Below, one piece after another: positions 9,265-19,645 of a stretch of 64,000 nucleotides of DNA (position 1 is its first letter; every line of letters starts with the position of its first letter). The stretch is from Bacteroidia bacterium (lineage in GTDB: Bacteria; Bacteroidota; Bacteroidia; B-17B0; Aurantibacillaceae), in NCBI GenBank assembly GCA_014378485.1, contig JACMNO010000110.1, positions 78,100-142,099 of the forward strand, given 5' to 3'. A model generated the notes under the pieces. That model had not been told where the DNA came from. It saw only the letters and a list, made by a program, of their open reading frames with translations, and did not search any database. The position numbers and the translations under genes are program-made.

Positions 9265-11577
9265 ATGAAAAATCTTTTTATTCTAATAAAAAAAATGTTT
9301 CTCTTTTTCATTATTTGTAATATGGCTATCCTATCGGCGCAAACTTCAGCTATTAAAGGCACTATAAAAGACAAAGGTTCGCAAGTTATTTTAGAAAACG
9401 TATTTGTTAATATAGACAAAACCAACAGCCATTCACATACAGATGATAAAGGAAATTTTTTCTTTGTCAATATTCCATTTGGTAATTATGATATTGAATT
9501 TAAAAAACCAGGTTACGAAAAACAGTTATTTAAATTGAAACTGTTCTCTTCAGATACAGCATTTTTAGAAACATCATTAATATCTAAATCAGTTGCATTA
9601 TCTGAAGTGGCTGTTGCAATTGATAGGCCTGTTTCTGCCGCTTCCTCATCCTATTTAAGCCAACAGGATTTCGCTAACCGACCAAAAAATTCTGCTCAGG
9701 ATATGTTACGAATGGTGCCCGGTTTATTTATTGCACAACATGCCGGGGGTGGTAAATCCGAACAGATATTTATCCGCGGCTTTGATGCAGATCATGGAAC
9801 CGATGTAGCTACTTTTGTCGATGGCATACCTGTTAATATGCCAAGTCATGGACATGGTCAGGGCTATGCAGACCTTCATTTTTTAATTCCTGAAGTAGTG
9901 GAAGGAATGAGCATTTTTAAAGGAGCTTCTTCACCTCTATATGGAGACTTTGCAACTGCAGCTGCCGTAAATTTTAAAACACTGGATTCTTTACCTTACA
10001 ATCTTCTTCAGCTTGAATCAGGTTCGGTGCCACAAACAAATGCCGTAACAAGTAACAGAGGCTTAGCACTTTTAACGGTGCCCATTTCAAGCAAAACCAT
10101 CTCTTCTTATTTTGCAGCAGACGTTGTTAATAACAGAGGTTTTTTTGAAAGGAGTCAGGATTTTAAACGTGTGAATTTGTTTTCTAAAACAACACTTTCT
10201 ATTAATGAACATAGCAGTATCCATTTTTCTGTTTCAGGATTTGGTTCTTCATGGAATGCCTCAGGTCAAATTCCTGAACGTGCTGTTGAGCAAAAATTAA
10301 TTTCCCGTTATGGTAGTGTTGATCCTAATGAAGGCGGCACTACGCAGCGTAATAATTATAATTTAGTTTATAATAATAAACTTGGCACAGGAGAATTTGA
10401 GATCCAGGCATACATGTCTTCTTATCGGTTTAAATTGTTTTCAAACTTCACGTTTTTCTTAAACGATTCTGTTAACGGAGATATGATTGAGCAAAATGAC
10501 AATAGAACCATAAGCGGCATGAATGCTAAATATTGCGTTGGCCATCCTTTTTTTAAAATGTTTAATAAGTTTACTTTGGGCGCATCCTTTAGGGCTGATG
10601 ACATAGATAATAGTTTATGGCATTCTCCACAAAGAGAACGTTTAAAAGTTAATGCCCATTCGCAAATTCACCAACGATCCAATGCAGTTTATGTAAATGA
10701 ACTTTTTCGTTTTAATAACCATTTCAGGGCTGAGATTGGTTTACGCTATGACTATTTTATTTTTGATGTTGAGGATTTAATTCCTTCAGATTCCATGCGT
10801 ACAAATTATTCAGGATTTAATTATCAGGCAGCTTTTAACCCGAAATTAAATTTAATATATACAGTAAATGACAGAGCGCAATTCTTTTTGAATGCAGGAA
10901 GCGGTTATCATTCAAACGACGCACGTTCTTCTGTTCAGGATAAAACACAACATCAACTGCCAATAGCCATAAGTGCAGAAGTTGGGACACTACTTCGCCT
11001 TAACCAAAAAACAATTATTTCAGCGGCTGTGTGGGGAATGGATTTGAATAATGAATTGGTGTATGTTGGCGATGATGGAACTACTGAAAATAAAGGTGCC
11101 AGCAGAAGAGTAGGAATTGATTTAAGTGGAAGGGCTCAACTAGTTTCATGGCTTTACATGGACGTAGATATCAATGTATCAAAAGGACGTTTTATAGATA
11201 CACCATTTGGGAATGAAAAAAAGGAGGGTTATTATATTCCACTTGCCCCTACTTTAACGTCTGCAGGAGGATTAACGTCAAAGTTTAAAAATGGATTAGA
11301 ATTTGGGTTACGTTACAGATACATGAAGGACAGACCAGCTAACGAAACCAACACCATTATGGCACGAGGATATAATGTAATTGATTTTAGTACAAATTAT
11401 AAAACCAGGCATTTTAAAATGGGCCTTTTTATTGAAAATATTTTTAATGTCAATTGGAATGAAGCGCAGTTTGCCACTGAAACGAGATTGCGCAATGAAA
11501 ATAAACCGGTGGATGAATTGCATTTTACACCGGGCACACCATTTTATGCCAAGTTAGTGTTGGGTTATATGTTTTAA
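9265..11577 (+). CDS. TonB-dependent outer-membrane receptor with His-rich plug, probable metal importer
   Basis: A 770-residue receptor. Signal peptide ending near LSAQ, a carboxypeptidase-regulatory-like beta domain (AIKGTIKDKGSQVILENVFV, about residues 29-110), then the plug with NSAQDMLRMVPGLFI and QIFIRGFDADHGTDVATFVDG. The plug continues MPSHGHGQGYADLHFLIPE (about 192-210), which puts several His where a metal or metal complex could dock. A 22-strand barrel follows, ending in an aromatic residue (LVLGYMF). The ATG at 9265 is preferred to a TTG at 9229 because it sits directly before the signal peptide. Substrate is inferred (nickel, cobalt, zinc or a chelate) from the His motif and the HupE-like neighbour; a siderophore or cobalamin receptor is the alternative. 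Confidence 0.88.
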   Translation: MKNLFILIKKMFLFFIICNMAILSAQTSAIKGTIKDKGSQVILENVFVNIDKTNSHSHTDDKGNFFFVNIPFGNYDIEFKKPGYEKQLFKLKLFSSDTAFLETSLISKSVALSEVAVAIDRPVSAASSSYLSQQDFANRPKNSAQDMLRMVPGLFIAQHAGGGKSEQIFIRGFDADHGTDVATFVDGIPVNMPSHGHGQGYADLHFLIPEVVEGMSIFKGASSPLYGDFATAAAVNFKTLDSLPYNLLQLESGSVPQTNAVTSNRGLALLTVPISSKTISSYFAADVVNNRGFFERSQDFKRVNLFSKTTLSINEHSSIHFSVSGFGSSWNASGQIPERAVEQKLISRYGSVDPNEGGTTQRNNYNLVYNNKLGTGEFEIQAYMSSYRFKLFSNFTFFLNDSVNGDMIEQNDNRTISGMNAKYCVGHPFFKMFNKFTLGASFRADDIDNSLWHSPQRERLKVNAHSQIHQRSNAVYVNELFRFNNHFRAEIGLRYDYFIFDVEDLIPSDSMRTNYSGFNYQAAFNPKLNLIYTVNDRAQFFLNAGSGYHSNDARSSVQDKTQHQLPIAISAEVGTLLRLNQKTIISAAVWGMDLNNELVYVGDDGTTENKGASRRVGIDLSGRAQLVSWLYMDVDINVSKGRFIDTPFGNEKKEGYYIPLAPTLTSAGGLTSKFKNGLEFGLRYRYMKDRPANETNTIMARGYNVIDFSTNYKTRHFKMGLFIENIFNVNWNEAQFATETRLRNENKPVDELHFTPGTPFYAKLVLGYMF

Positions 11578-11708
11578 AAATTAGATTAAAAAAGCTTGTT
11601 TTATTTTTCAGGTAAAATTGTAGTATGCATGGGCAAAGAATAAAAAAATATTTTATTTATTTCAATGGCGGGTTTGGAAACAGGTGCATTTTTTAATTTT
11701 TATTTTGT

Positions 11709-11807
11709 CGTCCCGGCGCAAAAGAGGCAGCGCCGTCAGGCTGCCCGCTACAATCTTTTTGCAAAAGAGGCAGCAAAAAGGATTTTCGCTTGCATCCCTA
11801 ACGCGGC
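11709..11807 (-). repeat. Intergenic repeat, family A, copy 1
   Basis: About 100 bp of G+C-rich sequence unlike the flanks, lying between two convergent genes. Read on the minus strand it runs from GCGTTAGGGATGCAAGCG to TTTTGCGCCGGGACG, and matches the copies near 21453, 59926 and 60087. The element starts with GCGT(G/T)AGGGAT and ends in GC(A/C)CG(C/G)CC, with internal self-complementary blocks (CTTTTTG and CAAAAAG). It creates false small reading frames. Confidence 0.8.
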
Positions 11808-11839
11808 TTGTAATTTAAAATTGAGATTTATTTTTCAAA

Positions 11840-13035
<1,196 letters not shown>

Positions 13036-13082
13036 GTGATATTAAACCTCCTGCATTTAATGCAGAAGGTTATAAATATTAA

Positions 13083-13508
13083 TTACTGAATGATCACTTT
13101 ATTCACCGAGATAATTTCTTTACCATTCATTATTTTTACAAAGTAAATACCACCTCTCACATTAGTTAAATGCAGGATCATGTTATTTGAATTTGTATCC
13201 ATTTTGCTTTGATAAATTAATTTTCCGGTAATATCTTCAATCACTACTTCAGCATCTTTTCTATCCTTTATATAGTAGCTTAAAGTAAAGTTACCATTAT
13301 TTGGGTTAGGATACAAATTAATCAGGTTATCCTTTGTGGCAAAATCTTTGGTTGGTTTAGCCATTCGCGTATTTTCTTTATACTCTGTGCAATCATCATT
13401 GTAATCAGATGGATGATTGTATATTGCTCCCAACAAGGCCCTTGCCTTAGCCACCGCATTACCGCCTTTATGAATACACTGGTTGGCAAGATCCGTAAAA
13501 TTGTGTTC
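13083..13508 (-). pseudogene. Remnant of a T9SS-secreted protein, N-terminus missing
   Basis: The open frame reads EHNFTDLANQCIHKGGNAVA, then KARALLGAIYN, then a complete type A sorting domain (LINLYPNPNNGNFTLSYYIK to VISVNKVIIQ-like end ISVNKVIIQ). It is bounded upstream by a TAA at 13511-13509 and has no ATG or signal peptide; GTG at 13454 is the only start. There are only about 45 bases before the next gene, so the N-terminal part has been lost rather than displaced. The adjoining T9SS gene is also disrupted, suggesting local decay or rearrangement here. Confidence 0.7.
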
Positions 13509-13553
13509 TTACTGATTAAAATTTAACAACGATTGTTAGTTTTTTAGTGAGGT

Positions 13554-14420
13554 CTAATAAACAAACTGCATCAGGTCATGTGAAATAGCATAATCTTTGT
13601 TTTCATCATAAAAATTGTATAGCCTTTCATTAAAAGCCCTGACGCAACCCTGCAAGCCAATTATTTGTTTTGCATCGGCAGAGTTATTCAACATTTTTTT
13701 TATTTCAGAATGTAGAGCTTTTAAATCAATACTCACTCCGTAGGGTGATGGCATAATCGGTGAATTAAAACTTCTGTGAATTTGAAAATAGGGGAAGGGT
13801 TTGTGTAGCTGAATATAATAACGATTTTTAATAACGATTTCAGCTTCTCTGCTGGCGGTACCTCGCTCTATCGATTTAGCAGCTTCCGATTCAGGAACAA
13901 TCCCTAACGAAGAATTATAAACTTGTCCACTTTCTGCAATTAAATAAAAGTTAGCATTACAAACAATTGCTGGATTAACCACTAAATTTGAATCCACAAA
14001 AACACCTTCCAGTTTTTTATGCTTCACAGAATCAGAAGTATTAGAGTAAAAAAAATAGACCGGGCAAAACGTTAATTCCTGTAAATAGGAACCTACAATT
14101 ATCTTATTAGTGAGCATCGTTTCTCTTTCTAATTGAGTTGCCAAATCTATATTTCCTGCTGCTTTTAATTTTGAAATCGTGAGGGCGTTTGTTTTTAGTC
14201 GAACAAATAGAGCGCCACCATTTTTCAATAAATTAATTTGTGCTTTTGCTACTTTATACCTTAATGAATTAAAATCTGTATAGGAGGTATCGTTTTTATA
14301 GTCATTTATTTTTGGCGGTTTGGGCCCTTCGATTTCCTGTGCAAAAGAAGGTATTGCTATTCCGATAAATAAAAAGATAAGACTCTTTGCGAAAATTCCA
14401 ATTGTTTTTGAGTTAAACAT
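13554..14420 (-). CDS. Secreted protein of unknown function
   Basis: A 288-residue protein with a good signal peptide (MFNSKTIGIFAKSLIFLFIG, cleavage near SFAQ). The mature part is mainly helical at first (SLRYKVAKAQINLLKNGGAL) and then mixed, with no motif I can name and no sorting domain. I chose ATG 14420; a start at 14468 would place residues before the signal peptide and overlap metG. It lies 29 bp after metG on the same strand and may be read from the metG promoter. Exported to the periplasm, function unknown. Confidence 0.7.
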   Translation of the reverse strand: MFNSKTIGIFAKSLIFLFIGIAIPSFAQEIEGPKPPKINDYKNDTSYTDFNSLRYKVAKAQINLLKNGGALFVRLKTNALTISKLKAAGNIDLATQLERETMLTNKIIVGSYLQELTFCPVYFFYSNTSDSVKHKKLEGVFVDSNLVVNPAIVCNANFYLIAESGQVYNSSLGIVPESEAAKSIERGTASREAEIVIKNRYYIQLHKPFPYFQIHRSFNSPIMPSPYGVSIDLKALHSEIKKMLNNSADAKQIIGLQGCVRAFNERLYNFYDENKDYAISHDLMQFVY

Positions 14421-14448
14421 AGTACTGTTAATTTGAAAATTAGTAAAA

Positions 14449-16503
14449 CTATTTAACCTCAGATCCATTATTGAAACTTGGCTTTGTGGAGATTACAAAA
14501 CTTAATTCGCCTACACTATCAGATGCCATTAAAATCATACCCTGGCTTTCAATACCTTTTATTTTACGAGGCGCTAAGTTTACTAAAACACATACCTGCA
14601 GCCCTATGATATCTTCTGGTTTATACCATTCAGCAATACCACTTACTACGGTACGTATATCAATACCCGTATCAATTTTTAATTTCAATAATTTATCAGT
14701 CTTTGGTACACGCTCAGCTTCTAAAATAGTTCCGGTACGGATGTCCATTTTATTGAAATCATCAAAACTGGTTTCTGGTTTTGAAGATGGAATAGGCGCG
14801 GTTACTGAGTTTGTCGGAGTATTAGCTTTTTTACTTTCTGCCAATTTATTTATTTGAGTTTCTATTTCAGCATCCTCAATTTTAGCAAACAATAATTCAT
14901 CTTTATTAATCACATGCCCCGCTGCCATATTGGATGTTTGCTTGGCAGCATGCCATTTTAAAATAGGCATATTAAGCATGTCAAATAATTTTTTTGAAGT
15001 AAAGGGTATAAAGGGTTCACAAACAATGGCCAGGTTGCAGGTAATTTGCAGCGCAATATTCATAATAGTTTTTACACGTTCCTCATCAGTTTTAATTAAT
15101 TTCCATGGTTCCGTTTCCGCCAGGTATTTATTACCTAAACGAGCCAAATTCATCATTTCTGCTAAAGCTTCCCTAAATTTAAATTGCTCAATAGCCGCTG
15201 AAATTTTATCGGGAAATGCCGCCAGCTGCTCCATGATCAAAAGATCTTCTTTGGTATAAGTATCACCGGAAGGCACAGAACCGTTATAGTATTTATGGGT
15301 CAGCACCAAAGTCCTGTTTACAAAATTTCCTAGTATAGCTACCAATTCACTATTATTCTTGGTTTGAAAATCGGCCCAGGTAAAATCATTGTCTTTTGTT
15401 TCTGGCGCATTTGAACATAAGGTATAACGCAACACATCCTGCTTATCTTTGAAATCAATTAAATATTCATGTAACCAAACCGCCCAGTTACGGGATGTGG
15501 AAATCTTATCGCCTTCCAAATTTAAAAATTCGTTAGCCGGTACATTGTCCGGTAAAATAAAATCACCGTGTTCCATAAGCATGGCAGGGAAAATAATGCA
15601 GTGAAATACAATATTGTCTTTCCCTATAAAATGAATCAAACGGGTTTCTTTATCTTTCCAATAAAGTTCCCAGTCCTGGGGTCTTAATTCTTTAGTAGCC
15701 GAAATATACCCAATCGGAGCATCAAACCAAACATATAACACTTTTCCTTCAGCACCTTTTACAGGAACAGGAACGCCCCAGTCGAGGTCACGGGTCATTG
15801 CTCGTGGCTGCAAACCATCGCCGCTATCCAGCCAGCTTTTGCATTGGCCGTATACGTTGGTTTTCCAATCCTTATGTTTATCGAGGTAAGCCTGAATCTT
15901 TGGTTGTAATTTATCGAGCGGCAAAAACCAGTTCTTTGTTTCTTTCAAAATAGGCTTACTTCCGCTTAGGGTTGATTTGGCATCAATCAGTTCGGTCGCG
16001 TTTAAGGTGCTTCCGCATTTTTCGCACTGGTCACCATAGGCATTAGGGTTGGCGCATTTAGGGCAGGTTCCGGTAATATAACGGTCTGCTAAAAACTGCT
16101 TTGCCTCTTCATCATAGTATTGTTCGGTAATTTCTTCCGTAAAACCGCCATTATCATATAAGGTCTTAAAAAAGTCTGAAGCGGTTTCGTGGTGAATCTT
16201 GTTGGAAGTACGGGAATAAATGTCAAAGGAGATTCCAAATTCTTTAAAAGAATCACCCATCATTTTATGGTATTTATTAACCACATCCTGTGGGGTAATG
16301 CCTTCCTTTTTAGCTTTAATAGTGATAGGAACGCCGTGTTCATCACTTCCACATATAAATATAACGTCTTCGCCTTTGCTTCTTTTGTACCTCACAAAGA
16401 TGTCTGACGGCAAATAGCAGCCGGCTAAATGGCCAATATGAACCGGCCCATTTGCATACGGTAAAGCGGAAGTAACAAGTGTACGTTTATAAGTAGCTGA
16501 CAT
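14449..16503 (-). CDS. metG: Methionyl-tRNA synthetase
   Basis: Charges tRNA-Met. This class I synthetase of 684 residues has the HIGH motif at residues 22-25 (VHIGHLAG), a zinc-binding knuckle ([18 protein letters not shown], about 146-163) and a KMSKS-type loop KISTS near residue 330. The C-terminal Trbp111-like tRNA-binding domain starts about residue 575 ([15 protein letters not shown]). This is the usual length for two-domain MetG enzymes. It is divergently transcribed from the HNH-like gene across 78 bp, which must hold both promoters. Confidence 0.97.
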   Translation of the reverse strand: MSATYKRTLVTSALPYANGPVHIGHLAGCYLPSDIFVRYKRSKGEDVIFICGSDEHGVPITIKAKKEGITPQDVVNKYHKMMGDSFKEFGISFDIYSRTSNKIHHETASDFFKTLYDNGGFTEEITEQYYDEEAKQFLADRYITGTCPKCANPNAYGDQCEKCGSTLNATELIDAKSTLSGSKPILKETKNWFLPLDKLQPKIQAYLDKHKDWKTNVYGQCKSWLDSGDGLQPRAMTRDLDWGVPVPVKGAEGKVLYVWFDAPIGYISATKELRPQDWELYWKDKETRLIHFIGKDNIVFHCIIFPAMLMEHGDFILPDNVPANEFLNLEGDKISTSRNWAVWLHEYLIDFKDKQDVLRYTLCSNAPETKDNDFTWADFQTKNNSELVAILGNFVNRTLVLTHKYYNGSVPSGDTYTKEDLLIMEQLAAFPDKISAAIEQFKFREALAEMMNLARLGNKYLAETEPWKLIKTDEERVKTIMNIALQITCNLAIVCEPFIPFTSKKLFDMLNMPILKWHAAKQTSNMAAGHVINKDELLFAKIEDAEIETQINKLAESKKANTPTNSVTAPIPSSKPETSFDDFNKMDIRTGTILEAERVPKTDKLLKLKIDTGIDIRTVVSGIAEWYKPEDIIGLQVCVLVNLAPRKIKGIESQGMILMASDSVGELSFVISTKPSFNNGSEVK

Positions 16504-16581
16504 AGTGTTTATTAAATAACTAAAATAGTGTAAAATTGTGTAAAGATAACATAAACTTTATTCATTAAAAATCAAAATCCT

Positions 16582-17649
16582 ATGGCAGTAAATGACAAAG
16601 AAATCTGGAAACCGGTTACTCATTTAAAAGTAACACCCAATAAGAAATATGCAATCTCTAATAAAGCGCGCGTGGCTTCTTATGAAACTAAAATTGATGA
16701 TCTTTTTATTTTAAAACAGCATTTAAATGGCGGCTTTCCAATGGTAACCATACATGTGAAAGATAGAACAAAAGCATTATTTACACATCATGCGGTAGCT
16801 CATAGTTTTCTAAAGAAACTTAGTCCAAAATATAAGCATGTTTTGCATTTGGATTATAATAAAGCAAATAACGACCCTTCCAATTTAAAATGGGCTACCA
16901 AAGAAGAGCAAGTGGAACACAGTAAAAAAAGTCCATTTGTTTTGGCAGCTGCTGCAAGGAAAGTATATACCGGAGCAACTTCCAAAAAATTAAATGAAAA
17001 GAAAGTTATTCAACTTAAGACAGAAATTTGGAACCCAAAACGTAAATTAACCTTTAAACAATTAGCGGCTAAATACGACATTGCTGAAATGAATCTGTAC
17101 CGCATTAAGAATGGTGAATTATGGTTTCATGTTCACGTTGAAGGTGAACCGGTTTTTGCTAAATATACAGCACAGTTAAAAAACATTGAGTTTCATGCTA
17201 AATTTGAAGCCAAAGCAAAAGCAGCGTATGATAAACGCAAAGAGGCTAAAGTTGCTAAGAAAAAAGAAAAGTTTGATAAAAAGAAACTAATTGCAAAAAT
17301 AGCAGCTGAAAAAAAATTGGCCGGAAAGGAACGTGCAGCAAAGGAACGTGCAGCAAAGAAACTTGAGGCAAAAAAATTGGCCGTAAAGAAGCGTGCCTTA
17401 AAGGAACTTACTGCAAAGAAACTTGCTGCAAAGAAACTGTCGGCAAAGAAACTGGCCTCAAAGAAAGCAGTTACAAAGAAGGTCGTAAAGAAGAGAGCAG
17501 CAACAAAAAAGCCTGCGTTAAAGACTAAAAGCACGGTTGCTACAAAAACTACTTCTTTAAAAGCAAATAAAAAGCAATTGGTGGAAAAACCTAAAATAAA
17601 AAAAGATAAAAAAGACAAGAAGAAAAAAAATAAAAAAAGTAAGAAATAA
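16582..17649 (+). CDS. HNH/NUMOD4-like DNA-binding protein with histone-H1-like Lys/Ala tail
   Basis: A 355-residue protein built in three parts. Residues 6-60 (EIWKPVTHLKVTPNKKYAIS) resemble the NUMOD4 domain of phage and homing endonucleases. Residues 65-115 resemble an HNH_3 nuclease: HHAVAHSFL, then VLHLDYNKANNDPSNLKWAT, keeping the His and Asn positions but with Leu where many have an extra His or Asn. A helix-turn-helix-like segment follows (LTFKQLAAKYDIAEMNLYRI, about 154-173). From about residue 210 the chain is almost only Lys, Ala, Arg and Glu in short degenerate repeats (AKKLAAKKL), like bacterial histone-H1 analogues. Its TAA overlaps the ldcA ATG. Nuclease activity is uncertain; a nucleoid-binding protein derived from an HNH enzyme fits well. 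Confidence 0.75.
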   Translation: MAVNDKEIWKPVTHLKVTPNKKYAISNKARVASYETKIDDLFILKQHLNGGFPMVTIHVKDRTKALFTHHAVAHSFLKKLSPKYKHVLHLDYNKANNDPSNLKWATKEEQVEHSKKSPFVLAAAARKVYTGATSKKLNEKKVIQLKTEIWNPKRKLTFKQLAAKYDIAEMNLYRIKNGELWFHVHVEGEPVFAKYTAQLKNIEFHAKFEAKAKAAYDKRKEAKVAKKKEKFDKKKLIAKIAAEKKLAGKERAAKERAAKKLEAKKLAVKKRALKELTAKKLAAKKLSAKKLASKKAVTKKVVKKRAATKKPALKTKSTVATKTTSLKANKKQLVEKPKIKKDKKDKKKKNKKSKK

Positions 17650-18545
17650 TGATTAAACCCTCTTATTTAAAAGAAGGTGATAAAGTTGCTATTATTGCGA
17701 CAGCCCGCAAAGTTAGTGCGGACGAAATACAACCGGCCATAACTTTTTTTGAAAGTTATGGCCTTTCTGTTGTAACAGGAACAAATTTATTTGCTTCTAA
17801 AAATCAATATGCGGGAACAGACGAACAAAGAGCCGAAGACTTGCAATGGGCTTTAGATGATCAAAACATTAAAGCAATTATTATTGCAAGAGGTGGTTAT
17901 GGAACCGTTAGACTAGTTGACCTTGTTGATTTTACCGCTTTTAAAAAATATCCTAAATGGATGGTAGGTTACAGTGATGTAACCGTTTTGCATAACGTCA
18001 TTCATCAATTAGGAATCGCTACGTTACATGCTACCATGCCCTTAAATTTTGATAAAAGTAAGGCGGCAACCGAAAGCATGATGGATGCCTTGTTTGGAAA
18101 GTTGACGCAGATAGAAACGGAAGAAAATTATTCAAATGTTTCAGGAATCGCAAAAGGGCAATTGGTGGGAGGTAATTTATCATTGATTTATTCTCTGTCT
18201 GGAACACCTTATGACCTGGATACCAAAAATAAAATTTTGTTCATTGAAGACCTGGATGAATATTTGTATCACATTGACCGCATGATGATGCAATTGAAAT
18301 TATCAGGAAAGCTGAAGAACTTGAAAGGATTGGTAATAGGAGGAATGACTGACATGAAAGATAATGCCATTCCGTTTGGGAAATTACCGGAGGAAATTAT
18401 TTTAGATGCCGTGAAAGAATATAAGTATCCGGTGTGTTTTGATTTTCCTGCCGGGCACATTGATGAGAATAGCGCCATTTACTTTGGAAGAGAAGTTGAA
18501 TTGAATGTAGAAGATGATAAAGGAATTTTAAAATTTTTGGATTAA
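17649..18545 (+). CDS. ldcA: LD-carboxypeptidase (peptidase S66)
   Basis: Removes the terminal D-alanine from murein tetrapeptides during peptidoglycan recycling in the cytoplasm. The 298 residues carry all S66 elements: GGYGTVRLVDLVDF (82-95), the nucleophile Ser109 in VGYSDVTVLHN, Glu200 in FIEDLDEYLYHIDRMM, and His270 in FPAGHIDENSA, forming the Ser-Glu-His triad. The ATG overlaps the last base of the upstream TAA (TAATG), so translation is coupled to the HNH-like gene, an odd pairing. No signal peptide is present, consistent with the cytoplasmic family members. Confidence 0.93.
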   Translation: MIKPSYLKEGDKVAIIATARKVSADEIQPAITFFESYGLSVVTGTNLFASKNQYAGTDEQRAEDLQWALDDQNIKAIIIARGGYGTVRLVDLVDFTAFKKYPKWMVGYSDVTVLHNVIHQLGIATLHATMPLNFDKSKAATESMMDALFGKLTQIETEENYSNVSGIAKGQLVGGNLSLIYSLSGTPYDLDTKNKILFIEDLDEYLYHIDRMMMQLKLSGKLKNLKGLVIGGMTDMKDNAIPFGKLPEEIILDAVKEYKYPVCFDFPAGHIDENSAIYFGREVELNVEDDKGILKFLD

Positions 18546-18551
18546 ATAAAA

Positions 18552-18621
18552 TGTAGATGCTGATCCTGATTTAGCATCTCTTTTTGAGTCTGTAAGAAAC
18601 CCCGAATCAAGTTGAGAGTGA
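18552..18621 (-). repeat. Intergenic repeat, family B, copy 1
   Basis: On the minus strand this reads TCTCAACTTGATTCGGGGTT, then AGAGATGCTAAATC and AGCATC. It is a degenerate version of the hairpin repeat at 54325. It lies directly after ldcA. Confidence 0.6.
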
Positions 18622-18666
18622 AGGTAAATTATAAATGAAAGCAACCTGATATAAATAATAAACCAT

Positions 18667-18674
18667 TAATTTTG
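18667..18674 (+). promoter_or_regulatory. Bacteroidota -7 element for the alpha/beta hydrolase gene
   Basis: TAATTTTG matches the TAnnTTTG consensus and ends 5 nt before the ATG at 18680. Transcription would then start at or next to the start codon, so the mRNA may be leaderless. No convincing -33 TTTG is seen. Confidence 0.5.
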
Positions 18675-18679
18675 TATTT

Positions 18680-19477
18680 ATGATTTGCAAAACAACCGAT
18701 AACCTGAATCTATATTTTGAAGTGCAGGGAAATGAAAGTGCTAAAGAAACTATTGTGTTTTTAAACGGCCTTTCTCAAACTACTGTTGCTTGGTCTTTAA
18801 CAACACCAGCCTTTAAAAATGATTATAGAATTGTATTAATTGATTTTATTTTCCAGGGACAAAGTGAAAAAAATGCAGAATGGAGAAACTTTGACACACA
18901 TGCTAATGATGTGATCAGCGTTTTGGATCATTTAAAGATCGATAAAGCTATTATTGCCGGTTTATCATATGGCAGTTTAGTGGCACAGCATTTAGGAGTT
19001 AATCATGGCAAACGAATTTCTAAATTAATATTAATGTCGACCTTTGCTCATAAAACGCCTTATTATGAAGCCATTGAACTATCCTGGTGGCGCGCATTGG
19101 AATATGGAGGTTACGGCTTAATGTTGGATATTATGTTACCGTCGGTTTTAAGCGAAGGTTATTTTAAAAACCCTTTGTTTCCTATTGATTTAATGAAGCA
19201 GGCGAGACAGGAAGCGAATGATGATAAACAGGCGCTTTTCAAATTAATGGAAGCCACCAAGCGACGTAGCGATTATCGTTCGGAATTAAAAAAGATTACG
19301 GTACCAACCTTAGTGATACAGGGAGAGAAAGATGCGTTATTCCCGGTTCACATGGCTGAGGAGGTAACTGCTGCAATTCCAGGAAGTAAGCTGACAGTTA
19401 TTCCTTTGGTCGGGCATACGCTTAATTTGGAGGCTGTTCCTGCAATGTGTAAACTGATAATGGAGTTTCTTCATTGA
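18680..19477 (+). CDS. Alpha/beta hydrolase
   Basis: A 265-residue hydrolase with the usual fold landmarks: an oxyanion-region motif VFLNGLSQTTVAW (27-39), the nucleophile elbow GLSYGS with Ser96, the acid Asp218 in QGEKDALFP, and His246 in LVGHTLNLE. There is no signal peptide, so it is cytoplasmic. The closest general resemblance is to 3-oxoadipate enol-lactonase-type esterases, but the substrate cannot be told from sequence. It stands alone between two repeat copies, with its own -7 element. Fold and triad are secure, specific role is not. Confidence 0.88.
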   Translation: MICKTTDNLNLYFEVQGNESAKETIVFLNGLSQTTVAWSLTTPAFKNDYRIVLIDFIFQGQSEKNAEWRNFDTHANDVISVLDHLKIDKAIIAGLSYGSLVAQHLGVNHGKRISKLILMSTFAHKTPYYEAIELSWWRALEYGGYGLMLDIMLPSVLSEGYFKNPLFPIDLMKQARQEANDDKQALFKLMEATKRRSDYRSELKKITVPTLVIQGEKDALFPVHMAEEVTAAIPGSKLTVIPLVGHTLNLEAVPAMCKLIMEFLH

Positions 19478-19577
19478 TGAAGGACATACTGAACTGTCAC
19501 ACAGAACTCTTACTTTGCGCATAGTCGAAGTGTGAGAAGAAACATCTCTTGAGACACTGAATTAAGTTCTGGGTGAC
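19478..19577 (-). repeat. Intergenic repeat, family B, copy 2 (composite)
   Basis: Directly after the hydrolase stop. Read on the minus strand: CGTCACCCAGAACTTAATTC, AGAGATG, then CACTTCGACTATGCGC and a second GTGACAGTTCAGTATGTCC end. This combines the ACTTGATTCAGG type and the CTTCGACT type of the same repeat group. Confidence 0.6.
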
Positions 19578-19596
19578 GTGCAAATTGAACAATATA

Positions 19597-19629
19597 TTTC
19601 AAAATGCTCAACAATTATTTCTATTTTTG
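19597..19629 (+). promoter_or_regulatory. Probable tyrS promoter
   Basis: TTTC at 19597-19600 and TATTTTTG at 19622-19629 with 21 nt between, matching the Bacteroidota -33/-7 layout. The ATG follows 16 nt after the -7 element. Confidence 0.5.
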
Positions 19630-19645
19630 ATATTCAAATTTTATA

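Noticed and set aside
17193..17618. 141-codon Phe/Ala-rich frame on the minus strand
   Set aside because: Antisense of the Lys/Ala-rich tail of the HNH-like protein.
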